A stretch of 64,000 bases of DNA from Shewanella chilikensis (lineage in GTDB: Bacteria > Pseudomonadota > Gammaproteobacteria > Enterobacterales > Shewanellaceae): contig NZ_NIJM01000015.1 of the NCBI RefSeq assembly GCF_002836945.1, positions 26,348 to 90,347 on the forward strand, in the 5' to 3' direction. Both the position numbers and the translations under genes were made by a program. Of the stretch, positions 1-8,326 are shown one piece after another; the first letter of the stretch is position 1, and the number at the start of each line of letters is the position of its first letter. The notes under the pieces were generated by a model. It made no database searches. It was not told where the DNA came from and saw only the letters and a list, made by a program, of their open reading frames with translations.

Positions 1-1106
1 TCCTCCCCCAGTTGGGTCAGCCCCTGGCGTTCAAGGTTCTCCAGCAGCGGCGCTATGGCCTCATGGCCTATACCATAGTCACTGAGGTGAGTCTTGATTC
101 CCATGGATTCGAAGAACTGCCGGGTCAGCTCTATGGCTGCATCTATGCGTTGTTCCTCGCTGCCGTCGCTGAGTTGCCAAACCCGCTCGGCATATTGCAG
201 CAGCTTGGCGTGTTTGGCGGCTTTTCTCAGGCGCAGCATGGCCGGCAGCAGTATGGCGAGGGTCACGGCATGATCCAGGCCGTGGCGCACCGTCAGTTCG
301 TGACCCAGCTTATGGGTCGACCAGTCTTGCGGAACACCGGCACCGATCAGGCCGTTGAGCGCCATGGTGGCGCTGAACATGATATTGGCGCGCACCCGAT
401 AGTTTTCGGGCTCTGCCAGCGCCTTGGGGCCTTCCTCTATCAGAGTGAGCAGCAGGCCTTCGGCAAACCTGTCCTGCACCTTGGCATCGACCGGGTAAGT
501 CAGGTACTGCTCGGTCACGTGCACAAAGGCATCCACCACACCGTTGGCAATCTGTGGTTGCGGCAGGCTGAAACTAAGTTGTGGCGCCAGTACAGAGAAG
601 CGGGGAAACACCGAGGGATGACGAAAGGAGCGCTTGAGACCAAGAGCGCTATTGCTGATCACCGCGCAGTTATTCATCTCTGAACCGGTGGCCGGCAGGG
701 TCAGCACAGTACCGAGCGGCAGAGCTTGGTCAATGTGGCGACCGTCGGTTTCCAGTATCTCCCAGGGCTCTCCCTGATAGGGCACGGCGGCGGCAATAAA
801 CTTGCCCGCATCTATGATGGAACCGCCGCCGATGGCGAGAATAAAGTCCAGCTTTTGTTGCCTTATCTGCTCTACTGCCTGCAACAGCTGGTGGTAGTCG
901 GGGTTGGGGCTAATGCCGCCGAACTCGGCGCAGATGCGTTGATCCAATACCTGGCTGACCTGGGCCAGGGTGCCATTGCGTTTGGCGCTTTGACCGCCGT
1001 AGAGCAAGAGTACTCTGGCATCATTGGGCACCAGAGTGTCCAGCTGCTCCAGGCTGCTACGGCCAAAGAGCAGGCGGGTTGGATTGTAAAATTCAAAATC
1101 GTACAT
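1..1106 (-). CDS. Iron-containing alcohol dehydrogenase, 3' end cut by window edge
   Basis: The reverse strand is open from an ATG at 1106 to the window edge, giving about 368 residues of a family usually near 385, so only a short C-terminal piece is missing. The translation has the Rossmann-side GGGS motif (AIGGGSIIDAGK) and the iron-ligand pattern of group III Fe-ADHs: VVDAFVH supplies Asp and His, and HELTVRHGLDH supplies two more His. The overall pattern is YqhD/butanol-dehydrogenase-like, so NADPH-dependent reduction of small or toxic aldehydes in the cytosol is the likely role. It starts 12 bases after the stop of the upstream FUSC-type membrane protein and is probably co-transcribed with it. 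Confidence 0.85.
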   Translation of the reverse strand, partial: MYDFEFYNPTRLLFGRSSLEQLDTLVPNDARVLLLYGGQSAKRNGTLAQVSQVLDQRICAEFGGISPNPDYHQLLQAVEQIRQQKLDFILAIGGGSIIDAGKFIAAAVPYQGEPWEILETDGRHIDQALPLGTVLTLPATGSEMNNCAVISNSALGLKRSFRHPSVFPRFSVLAPQLSFSLPQPQIANGVVDAFVHVTEQYLTYPVDAKVQDRFAEGLLLTLIEEGPKALAEPENYRVRANIMFSATMALNGLIGAGVPQDWSTHKLGHELTVRHGLDHAVTLAILLPAMLRLRKAAKHAKLLQYAERVWQLSDGSEEQRIDAAIELTRQFFESMGIKTHLSDYGIGHEAIAPLLENLERQGLTQLGE

Positions 1107-1118
1107 CTTGGACTCCTG

Positions 1119-3098
1119 TCAGCCGTGAGTATTGCCGCCCAAGGCGTAGGGGCGTTGCCAGTCGAGCCAGGCATAGAGATGGGCGATATCTTGCATTACC
1201 CAAGTGGGAATCGCTTCAGCTTGTCTTGCTGAAAGCTGCGCTGGCTCATCTGTTGAATCGGGTACTGGCCCGGACTCGGATTGATGCATCTCTGTTGCCA
1301 AGAAGCGCTGGCGAAACAGCTGGGGCCAAGCCGCCAACTGTGCCTCTGCCTGGTGCAGTGGCGGCTTTTGCTGCTGGCGCGCCACCAACACCAGGGTGCA
1401 GTGCAACGTCAGCCCAAGCCAGAGAAAACTCTGCCAGTCCTGCAGCTCCCGCTGGCCTGTGTTGGGCTCGAGCTTCAAAAAGCCGACTTCTTGCCCCAGT
1501 TGCCTCAGCGCCGCATGGGACTGCCAGCGCAGGGCGTTGTCGGCTTTACCTGCATTGATACTGGCAAGCCAAGCCCGCTCCAGCTCGATAAAGTGGCACA
1601 CATAGCTGTCGAGCCAGCGCCGGGTCCAGCTGGGAATAAACAGATGCATCGCCAGAAATGCCATCAGGGCGCCGGTAAAGGTGTCCAGCGCCCGGTAGAA
1701 GGCGATATAGGGATCGCTCGGCAGTAGTAGGGTGATGGCAAACACCATCAGCATGGTGAGCCAGAATACATGGATCTCATATCTGGCCTTGTAGAAGGTG
1801 GCAAAGGCCAGAAAGGCACTCAGGCAGGTGGCCGGTAATAACCAGCTACCGGCGCCCAGATACCAGATAAGCCCCAGTGCCAACACAGAGCCGAGCACAG
1901 TGCCATAGAAGCGGCTCCAGATCCTGGCCTGCAACTGCCCGAGCGGTGCCACCATCAGCACTATGTAGGCGGTGAGCGTCACCCAATAACCCTGCGGCAG
2001 TTGCAGCAGTTCTACCACGGCCTGACAACACAGCAGAGTGAACAGAATTCTCAGGCCGTGATGCCATTCCCGCGAGTGTTTCACCAAGGCCTTGCGCCAT
2101 TGACTGCGAACGCTTTGGGCATCGGAAGGCCAGATAAGCCCCAGGCGCTCACGCCAGTCGGCTGCCAGCGGCCTTTGAGGATCCAGCGCCAAGGTTAGGC
2201 GGTTGGCGGCATCCAACAGCAGAGGTTGCGGCTTGTCTCCCAAGGGCAGTGGCGTCGGCTCTGTGCCTTGCTCCCTATGGGTCTTGAGTTCGCTGGCAAA
2301 ATTGGCCAAATACTGTTTTAGCGCCGGGTTGCTGCTAGGACTCTGCTGCAGGCGACCTATGCTCTCCAGGGTTTCTATCAGGATAAGATTCGACTCCAGC
2401 TGCCAAGCGATGTGTTGTACCTCGGCTTTATCCGGCATTTCCAGCAGCCAATGGGCCAGCACGGCAATAGCATCATCGAGTTGCTCCCGCAAGGCCAGAC
2501 GCTGGCCGACATTGGCGGCGTCCGAGTGGCTGAGTATATTGCACCAGAAGCCGAATTTGCGCTGCACACTGGCCAGCAGCTGTTCGCCCTGACGTATCGC
2601 CATCCAGGGCCCGGCGATGACGGCGCTGATGACAGCCAACCAGCTGCCGAACAGGCTGGAGAACAACAACATCTTCCAGTCGGTACCCGACTCCAGCAGA
2701 TGCAGGCCGCAGATCAGGCAAAAGCCGGCGTTGTAGGTCAGCAGCTGAATGTACTTTCTTTGGTTGGAACTGAGGCCATATAACAGGCCTATAGCGCCGA
2801 GTACGCTGATCCCCAGCCAAGGGTGGATCAGGCTCAGCAAGGCCAGGGCGCTGCTGATACAGCAAAGGAGTGCCGACTTGCTCAACAGCCCGGCACGTTT
2901 GGGATAAGCCAGGTTGCGGCCCTGGACGCCGACCAGCCAGGCACAGATCAGGGCGTTGACGCCGCTGGCACTGTCACCGAGAAACGAAAATAGCAACAGG
3001 CCCGCCATCATGGGTAGCCCTATGCGTAAGCCTTCGGGAAGATCGGCACGATCAGGCAGCCATTGCAGCAGGCGCTGGAATAGATTGGATAGATTCAC
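1119..3098 (-). CDS. FUSC/YccS-type inner-membrane protein (aromatic acid efflux-like)
   Basis: A 659-residue membrane protein. The open frame extends 55 codons further upstream, but the conserved-looking protein begins at a GTG (VNLSNLFQRLLQWLP), which I take as the start. It has two blocks of hydrophobic helices, one from about residue 30 to 165 and one from about 350 to 490, each followed by a long cytosolic segment. This is the duplicated architecture of the FUSC (fusaric acid resistance-like) YccS/YhfK proteins. Family members are thought to export aromatic carboxylates or other small acids, but the substrate is not readable here. It precedes the Fe-alcohol dehydrogenase by 12 bases, suggesting one transcript for detoxification. 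Confidence 0.75.
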   Translation of the reverse strand: MNLSNLFQRLLQWLPDRADLPEGLRIGLPMMAGLLLFSFLGDSASGVNALICAWLVGVQGRNLAYPKRAGLLSKSALLCCISSALALLSLIHPWLGISVLGAIGLLYGLSSNQRKYIQLLTYNAGFCLICGLHLLESGTDWKMLLFSSLFGSWLAVISAVIAGPWMAIRQGEQLLASVQRKFGFWCNILSHSDAANVGQRLALREQLDDAIAVLAHWLLEMPDKAEVQHIAWQLESNLILIETLESIGRLQQSPSSNPALKQYLANFASELKTHREQGTEPTPLPLGDKPQPLLLDAANRLTLALDPQRPLAADWRERLGLIWPSDAQSVRSQWRKALVKHSREWHHGLRILFTLLCCQAVVELLQLPQGYWVTLTAYIVLMVAPLGQLQARIWSRFYGTVLGSVLALGLIWYLGAGSWLLPATCLSAFLAFATFYKARYEIHVFWLTMLMVFAITLLLPSDPYIAFYRALDTFTGALMAFLAMHLFIPSWTRRWLDSYVCHFIELERAWLASINAGKADNALRWQSHAALRQLGQEVGFLKLEPNTGQRELQDWQSFLWLGLTLHCTLVLVARQQQKPPLHQAEAQLAAWPQLFRQRFLATEMHQSESGPVPDSTDEPAQLSARQAEAIPTWVMQDIAHLYAWLDWQRPYALGGNTHG

Positions 3099-3167
3099 GT
3101 TACTTTGCTTTGACAGCAGAATGGTACAAGAGGGACACCATTCTACCTCATTTGAGTCTGCCTGAGT

Positions 3168-3196
3168 GCCGGGTGGATAACAATTTTCCACCCGGC
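3168..3196. other. 9-bp-stem hairpin between MFS gene and FUSC gene
   Basis: GCCGGGTGG at 3168-3176 pairs perfectly with CCACCCGGC at 3188-3196 around an 11-base loop. It lies just after the stop of the MFS gene, read on the minus strand. No T-run follows on either strand, so it may be a weak terminator or an mRNA 3'-end stabiliser rather than a classical intrinsic terminator. Confidence 0.45.
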
Positions 3197-3204
3197 AAAT
3201 CGAT

Positions 3205-4437
3205 TCAGTGGGCCAACAGGGCGAAGTGCTGACTGTGGCGCTTGGGATCAAAGCGCCAGGCAATGGCCAGCATGCCCAGAGACACAGCCGCGAGCAGCAA
3301 CCAGGAAAGCGTGAAGCTGCTGGAGCTGTCCTTGAGATAACCCGCCAGCAGAGGCGACAGGGATGCCAGCAGGTAACCTATCCCCTGAACAAAGGCGGTC
3401 AGTTGTCCCGCCTGGCTGTAGTCGTCCAGGTGGTCCAAAGTGACAATCAGACTCAAGGGGAAGAGGCCACCAATGCCTATTCCCAGCAGCGCAGCCCATA
3501 ACCAGGGCTGGGCCAGAGGCATCAAAGCCAGCCCGATAAAACCGCCAATCGTAGACAGGAGCAGCAGCAATAGCAGTGGCCTTCTGTCATGGCTGCGGGC
3601 CGCAAGCGTCGGCAGCAACAGGCCTGCGACCACTTCCATCAGCGTCAGAAATGCCAGCAATAGCCCTGCCTGAGTGGCTTGCCAGCCCAAGTCAATGAAG
3701 AAGGGCGCCAACCAAGCGAGCACACAGGTATAGGATGCTGTGCTCAGGCCAAAGAAAAGCCCCAGCAGCCAGGCCCTGGGAATGCGGCTAAAGCTGCCTA
3801 TGCCCACATTTGGGCTAACTCCCGGTTTTCCTGAAGTCTTCTTTGCTGCTGCCTTGTTGAAGCCCAGGGGTTGCAGGCCGTGTTTGCCCCAGAACCAAAA
3901 TAGCATCGCCGGCAGACTCAACAGAGCCCAGAAGGCCAGCGCCGACTGCCAATGACCAAACCTGTGTTCAAGCCAAGGGCTAATGGCTGCAGCCAGGGCC
4001 GCTCCACCCATGATGGCGGTTACGTAAATCCCCATATAACGCTCAATATGCTGGCTATAGCTGCGCTTGATCATTCCGGGCAGCAGTGCCTGAATAAGGG
4101 CGATACCTAAGCCGGCAATGATTGCGGTCAGTAGTAGCTGCAGGCCGCTGCCGGCCCAGAGCCGAGCCAGGTTGGCCAAACCAATAAGTAGCAGCGACAG
4201 TAGCAGGGTTTGGCGCTCTCCCAGTCTGGCGGCCAGCTTGGCACCGATAAACATAGCGACTCCCATGGTCATTACGGGCAGCATGGTCAGCAGTGCCAAG
4301 GAACTGTAACTGAGGGGCAAGGAAGCCCGGATAGCCTCCAGCAGTGGGCCTATGGCCGCCATACTGGGACGCAGGTTGAGGCCGAGAATAATTAAGGTCA
4401 GGATCAGCCACACAGGCTGCCATTTTGATGAGCTCAT
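3205..4437 (-). CDS. MFS transporter, CynX/NimT family
   Basis: A 410-residue protein with twelve hydrophobic segments. The N-terminus (LILGLNLRPSMAAIGPLL) carries the NLRP signature typical of the CynX/NimT (YeaN) branch of the major facilitator superfamily, whose characterised members move cyanate or nitroimidazoles. The substrate here is unknown. The ATG at 4437 is placed directly before the first helix. It lies 90 bp downstream of another drug/metabolite-type exporter on the same strand, with a GC-rich hairpin between them, so the two may be partly co-transcribed. There is no adjacent cyanase gene to support a cyanate role. Confidence 0.8.
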   Translation of the reverse strand: MSSSKWQPVWLILTLIILGLNLRPSMAAIGPLLEAIRASLPLSYSSLALLTMLPVMTMGVAMFIGAKLAARLGERQTLLLSLLLIGLANLARLWAGSGLQLLLTAIIAGLGIALIQALLPGMIKRSYSQHIERYMGIYVTAIMGGAALAAAISPWLEHRFGHWQSALAFWALLSLPAMLFWFWGKHGLQPLGFNKAAAKKTSGKPGVSPNVGIGSFSRIPRAWLLGLFFGLSTASYTCVLAWLAPFFIDLGWQATQAGLLLAFLTLMEVVAGLLLPTLAARSHDRRPLLLLLLLSTIGGFIGLALMPLAQPWLWAALLGIGIGGLFPLSLIVTLDHLDDYSQAGQLTAFVQGIGYLLASLSPLLAGYLKDSSSSFTLSWLLLAAVSLGMLAIAWRFDPKRHSQHFALLAH

Positions 4438-4479
4438 AGTCCATTTCCTTATTTTGCCAAATTCAGTTAAGCCGAACCC

Positions 4480-4502
4480 TTGGCCCCTTTTTCAGGGGCC
4501 AA
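4480..4502. other. Hairpin between the two transporter genes
   Basis: TTGGCCCC at 4480-4487 pairs perfectly with GGGGCCAA at 4495-4502 around a 7-base loop. It sits between the DMT gene stop and the MFS gene start on the minus strand. A U-tract is missing on both strands, so it may only partly reduce read-through. Confidence 0.4.
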
Positions 4503-4527
4503 ACAAGGTTCTTATGTCAGGTGAGTG

Positions 4528-5385
4528 TCAGCGCCGGCTGGGGCGCAAGCGATACCAGATAGCCGGGACAGGAAGTTTCATCAGCAACAGCGATGACATG
4601 ATCAGGCCGATCCCCAGCCATTGATAGCTGTCCAGCTGTTCGCCGACCAAAAACACCCCGAGCGAGACGGCCACCACAGGGTTGATCAAGGCCATCATGC
4701 CCATGATTTGCGGTCCCAGATGTTTGATGGACCAGATCCAGGCCCAGTAGCTCAGCGCCGTGCTGAAGAAGGCCAGCCAAGCGATGGCGGGCCAGGTCTT
4801 GGGCTCGGGCAGTGTGGGAGCCCCGGCCACTGTCCAGGCCAGCGGGATCAGCATCAAGCCACCGAGCAACAGCTGCCAGGCGGTCAATACCAGAAGATCG
4901 CCGGTTTGCCAGCGTTGCATCCAGCGGGATGATTGGGCTACCAACAGAGTGGCACTCAGGGCGCAGAGCACACCAATCAGATCCAGATTGGCCGAAGGAT
5001 TGAGCAATAACATCACTCCACTCAGTCCCAGCAGTGCCAGCAAGGTCCACTTCAGTGCCGGCCTTTGGCCATCGAGCAGCCAGGCCAGCAGTAGAAACAT
5101 CAGTGGCAGTGTGGCCCCTAGTGTGCCGGCCACGGCGCCGGGAAGGCGGTAGGCGCCCATAAACAGCAGGGCGAAGAAAGCGCCGATATTACAAAATGCC
5201 AGCAAGAGTATTTTGCTCCAAGCGAGCGAAGGCAGTTTGGGGCGCAGCAGCAATAACAGGATCCCGGCCGGTAGTGCGCGCCAGACGGCGACCCAGAAAG
5301 GGGACATATCCTGTAGGTACAGGCTGACCAGGGCATAGGTGGTTCCCCAGAAGACGGGAGCGAGGAGTGCAATTAGGTAGGGCAT
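4528..5385 (-). CDS. EamA/DMT-family metabolite exporter
   Basis: A 285-residue protein with ten hydrophobic segments in two EamA-like halves. It begins MPYLIALLAPVFWGTTYALV, where the WGTTY turn is the usual first-helix signature of the drug/metabolite transporter superfamily (RhaT/YdcZ-like EamA proteins). Such proteins export amino acids, nucleosides or other metabolites across the inner membrane; the substrate is not predictable from sequence. The ribosome-binding region before the ATG is only purine-rich. A MarR-like inverted repeat stands 12 bases upstream of the start codon and may control the gene. Confidence 0.8.
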   Translation of the reverse strand: MPYLIALLAPVFWGTTYALVSLYLQDMSPFWVAVWRALPAGILLLLLRPKLPSLAWSKILLLAFCNIGAFFALLFMGAYRLPGAVAGTLGATLPLMFLLLAWLLDGQRPALKWTLLALLGLSGVMLLLNPSANLDLIGVLCALSATLLVAQSSRWMQRWQTGDLLVLTAWQLLLGGLMLIPLAWTVAGAPTLPEPKTWPAIAWLAFFSTALSYWAWIWSIKHLGPQIMGMMALINPVVAVSLGVFLVGEQLDSYQWLGIGLIMSSLLLMKLPVPAIWYRLRPSRR

Positions 5386-5396
5386 CTTCTTTTCTT

Positions 5397-5422
5397 AAAG
5401 TATCTTGATGTGAAGATATTTT
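5397..5422. promoter_or_regulatory. MarR-like inverted repeat upstream of DMT exporter gene
   Basis: TATCTT at 5401-5406 and AAGATA at 5413-5418 form a perfect inverted repeat with a 6-base spacer. The arms extend to AAAGTATCTT / AAGATATTTT with 9 of 10 matches. The size and the TATCTTGA core resemble MarR-family operators. No MarR-type gene is in the window, so the regulator would be encoded elsewhere. Confidence 0.45.
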
Positions 5423-5508
5423 AAAGTTCAGTGCCTGGATAAGCAAGCCGCATTTGAAAAAGAGCTTTATTATCTTTGGATGATAAATCCAACTGATTGA
5501 ATATTATG

Positions 5509-6555
5509 TCAATCTTGGTAGGTCAGTTTACCCTGTTCATCATAGACACGGGTATGCAGTACCTTGCCGTTCGCGCCTATCTCTTCCTGCAGATAGTTGC
5601 GCCCCTGCTCATCAAAGTAGTTCAGGGTCTGTGGTATGAGCTTGTCCTGGTCGAAACGTTTGCTCACCTGCAACTGGCCATTGCAGTGAAAGAGTTGCTC
5701 CTCACCCTGCTTGGCGCCTCGGCGGAACGGAGTACGTTTGCTCAAGGCGCCATTGGTCTCACAATAACTGAGCCAGATGCCGTCGGCGGCTATTGAGGGA
5801 AAGAAACCATAGTGTTGCTCGGACTGGCGCTGGCCATTGCGCCAGAAGGTGTGCTGCACTGCGGTGCGTTGCAGGCGATCGAACAGATAGTCCAACTTGA
5901 GTCGGCCGTTGGCGTAGTAGCCTTGTTCCTTGAGTTTTCTGAGATTTTCTTCATCCAGATGTTCACTGAAGCTCTTTAATGAACCATCGGGAAAATAGCT
6001 TTTCCAGACGGTGAGTTTCTCGCCGTCCCGCTTGAACTGTTTCATCCGCTCCCGCCCCTGCTCGTAGGAGATGAATTCAATCACTTTACCCTGGTCGAAA
6101 CGCTTGAAGCTGTCGAGTCGGCCTTGGTTGTCGTAGAGCCAGAGTTCCTGGCGTTCACCGTCTTGAAACAACTCCCGGCTGCGTAATTGGGTTTGCTGGT
6201 ATTGAAAGTTCAGCTGCCAGCCGTGCAACTTGCCATTTTTATACCAGGCGCTTTGGCTTAACAGACGTTCAGGCGGCGCAGATGTGCTGAAGCTGTAGCC
6301 GTCCCGCAGGCCATTCTTGAACTGGGCCGCGCTATAGTTGGGGCGCTCCGGCGCTCCCCAAATGGCAATGCCGCTGAAAGGTTCTCCTCGGTATCCGTCA
6401 ATGCAGCTTTCGAGGTAATAACCCAGGGCGCCATTGTCATCCTTTACTTCCCGGCAGTGGATTTGCTCCAGTTCGTCAGCCTGAATCGGCAGTTGCACCT
6501 CAGAGTGACAACCAGCCAGCAGCAAGAGAGTGAGTAAAAAGAGGCTGTGATTCAT
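5509..6555 (-). CDS. YwqK/MORN-like repeat lipoprotein
   Basis: The 348-residue protein starts at the ATG at 6555, which has an AAGGAT ribosome-binding site 5 bases upstream; the open frame runs on beyond it without support. Residues 1-17 form a lipoprotein signal (LLLLAGC lipobox). The rest is made of repeated segments with the pattern YxNGxLxxxxxF, such as WYKNGKLHGWQLNF and GYYANGRLKLDYLF, typical of the MORN-like repeats of the YwqK family. The family is labelled antitoxin in some databases, but nothing toxin-like is next to it. The role is unknown. It is divergent from the cytochrome gene at 6792. Confidence 0.65.
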   Translation of the reverse strand: MNHSLFLLTLLLLAGCHSEVQLPIQADELEQIHCREVKDDNGALGYYLESCIDGYRGEPFSGIAIWGAPERPNYSAAQFKNGLRDGYSFSTSAPPERLLSQSAWYKNGKLHGWQLNFQYQQTQLRSRELFQDGERQELWLYDNQGRLDSFKRFDQGKVIEFISYEQGRERMKQFKRDGEKLTVWKSYFPDGSLKSFSEHLDEENLRKLKEQGYYANGRLKLDYLFDRLQRTAVQHTFWRNGQRQSEQHYGFFPSIAADGIWLSYCETNGALSKRTPFRRGAKQGEEQLFHCNGQLQVSKRFDQDKLIPQTLNYFDEQGRNYLQEEIGANGKVLHTRVYDEQGKLTYQD

Positions 6556-6791
6556 AGCAGATCCTTGCTTGACGAAGTGGCTCATTGTCGCTGCCGTTGT
6601 TGCTTGGCTCAAGCCTCTTACCGATGAACTGCTGGTTTTTTGACTTTTTAACACCGAAACCCGCTTTGGATCACACCTGCACAACAAGAGAGGGAGTAAG
6701 CTGGCTTTGTTTGCAAGTCATTGATTATAAAGGGTAAGTTTTGCTTAATTTGCAATTCTACAAAATATAAGTGCAAAAAGAGGTGATGAGT

Positions 6792-7715
6792 ATGAACGTG
6801 AATCGACGTCAGGCAATGGGCCAGATAGTAGGTTTGGTTGGAGTAGCCGCCGGGAGCTCGCTGATTGCGACCACAGCCCTGGCAGCAGAGTCTTGTCCCG
6901 GAGATACCAGCATAGGGATCGGCAGTGAAGGGGGCAGCGATCTGGGTACCAAGCTGTTGACCTATGTGAAATTGGATCCTATGGAAGTCGCCAAGCTGGC
7001 CTATGAAGGTTATGGCCGTGGCGGTTGCATGTATGGGGTTTTCGATGCCTTGGTGAAGGCTTTGGCGGCCAAGGGGCATGAGGATGCCTGTAAATTCGCT
7101 GCTATCCCAACTAACCTGGCGGCCTATGGTGGCGGCGGTATCGCAGGTTGGGGAACCCTGTGTGGCTGCTTGAATGCGGCGGCCATGGTGGTCAACGTCC
7201 TGGGCGGGGTCGACCGCACTGCGGTGATCCGCTCCGTGTACCGTTACTATGAACACACAGCCATGCCGAGAAATGATGAAGCTTTCCTCAAGGCGATTGG
7301 CGCACCGACCCGTACAGACAACGCAGGTGAATTACTGACCGCAGATAAGATAGGCCAGTCGGTTGCCAATTCCATTCTCTGTCACACCTCTGTGACCCAC
7401 TGGTCGAAAGCGAGCAAGTATGGCTCCAGTCACCAGGCGAAGCTGGAGCGCTGCGCTCAGCTGACGGCCGAGATTGCCTATGTCACCACTGACTTCCTCA
7501 ATAAGTCGCTGGACAATGCCTTGGACGCTGAAATGGTGGCAGAGGGCAATGCCGAGTGTAGCGGTTGCCACAGCAGCACCAAGCGGGAGCCGGATACTTA
7601 CATAGGGGCTGATGTTAATTCACAGATGGAATGTCAGAGCTGCCACAGCGCCCATGATATTGGCGCCGGTTTGACCGGGGTTCATGAAGGTGCGTCCTGC
7701 AGCGATTGTCACTAG
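6792..7715 (+). CDS. Tat-exported C_GCAxxG_C_C (split-Soret-like) multihaem c-type cytochrome
   Basis: A 307-residue protein. The start at 6792 is favoured by AGAGGTG 6 bases upstream. The N-terminus VNRRQAMGQIVGLVGVAA and cleavage after TALA make a twin-arginine signal. The middle (GGCMYGVF, then YGGGGIAGWGTLCGCLNAAA, then SILCHTSVTHW) matches the C_GCAxxG_C_C family, which includes split-Soret cytochrome c. Three CxxCH haem sites follow: CSGCH at 256, CQSCH at 281 and CSDCH at 303-307, the last ending exactly at the stop codon. It is probably a periplasmic electron carrier or redox enzyme. A small lipoprotein gene follows after 9 bases. Confidence 0.75.
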   Translation: MNVNRRQAMGQIVGLVGVAAGSSLIATTALAAESCPGDTSIGIGSEGGSDLGTKLLTYVKLDPMEVAKLAYEGYGRGGCMYGVFDALVKALAAKGHEDACKFAAIPTNLAAYGGGGIAGWGTLCGCLNAAAMVVNVLGGVDRTAVIRSVYRYYEHTAMPRNDEAFLKAIGAPTRTDNAGELLTADKIGQSVANSILCHTSVTHWSKASKYGSSHQAKLERCAQLTAEIAYVTTDFLNKSLDNALDAEMVAEGNAECSGCHSSTKREPDTYIGADVNSQMECQSCHSAHDIGAGLTGVHEGASCSDCH

Positions 7716-7724
7716 GAGGCTGTT

Positions 7725-8222
7725 ATGAAACATAAGAGTTTGATAGTGGCGTCTTTGCTGTTGTGCCTGGGTGGTTGTGATTGGTTGGACGATGATGATG
7801 ACCCTGTGGTTCCGCCTAAGCCAGAACCTGAGCAGTCTGTGTCCATCAATGAAGCCGAAAGCCTCAAGGTGGCACTGAGCGCCGTGGATCCTCAAAGCCA
7901 GGCGTTGACCTTCAGTCTGACCACGGCAGAAGGTAAACCTGTCAAGGATGCCGGCAGCAACTATGTGGTGATGTATCTCAAGATGCCGGCTGAGCAGGTC
8001 TCGGCCTTCTCCATGCCTTGGCACAAGGGCGCACGTTTTGAATGCAGTGAAACCGTCGACACCTGTGCTGGCACCATGGAAGCGCTGGAGACTGAAGGCC
8101 AATATCGCTTTACTCCAGAAGGGCTTGAAGAGCTGAACCAGACAGAGGGTGAACTCAAGTTGGCGGTGATCCTCACCGGGGCCAAGGCTCAGAGTGCTCC
8201 TGAGCTTGTCAGCGCTCCCTGA
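7725..8222 (+). CDS. Small lipoprotein resembling the N-terminal domain of OmcA/MtrC-type proteins
   Basis: A 165-residue protein with a lipobox (LLLCLGGC) and an acidic, proline-rich linker (DWLDDDDDPVVPPKPEPE), which suggests an outer-membrane anchor. The remainder is a single beta-rich domain with the pattern LTFSLTTAEGKPVKDA, then MYLKMP, then a Cys pair (FECSETVDTC), then EGQYRFTPEGLEEL. This recalls the haem-free first domain of the OmcA/MtrC decahaem cytochromes, but no haem motif is present. That similarity is by eye only. It is translationally close to the preceding cytochrome gene (9-base gap), so the two products probably work together. An intrinsic terminator follows. Confidence 0.6.
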   Translation: MKHKSLIVASLLLCLGGCDWLDDDDDPVVPPKPEPEQSVSINEAESLKVALSAVDPQSQALTFSLTTAEGKPVKDAGSNYVVMYLKMPAEQVSAFSMPWHKGARFECSETVDTCAGTMEALETEGQYRFTPEGLEELNQTEGELKLAVILTGAKAQSAPELVSAP

Positions 8223-8252
8223 ATGATTTGAGTTTCAGAGCCCTAAAATAGT

Positions 8253-8287
8253 AGCGCCCCAGGATTGCTCCCGGGGCGCTTTTTTTA
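8253..8287 (+). terminator. Intrinsic terminator of cytochrome-lipoprotein operon
   Basis: AGCGCCCC at 8253-8260 pairs with GGGGCGCT at 8273-8280 and is followed by a run of seven T. It closes the two-gene + strand operon and separates it from the convergent glnA. Confidence 0.85.
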
Positions 8288-8326
8288 TTATCCGATGGCT
8301 TGACTCATCGGTTGATTGCAGGGCAA

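Noticed and set aside
12..683. 223-codon open frame on the + strand
   Set aside because: It is antisense to the iron alcohol dehydrogenase, whose minus-strand translation has the family motifs and iron ligands.
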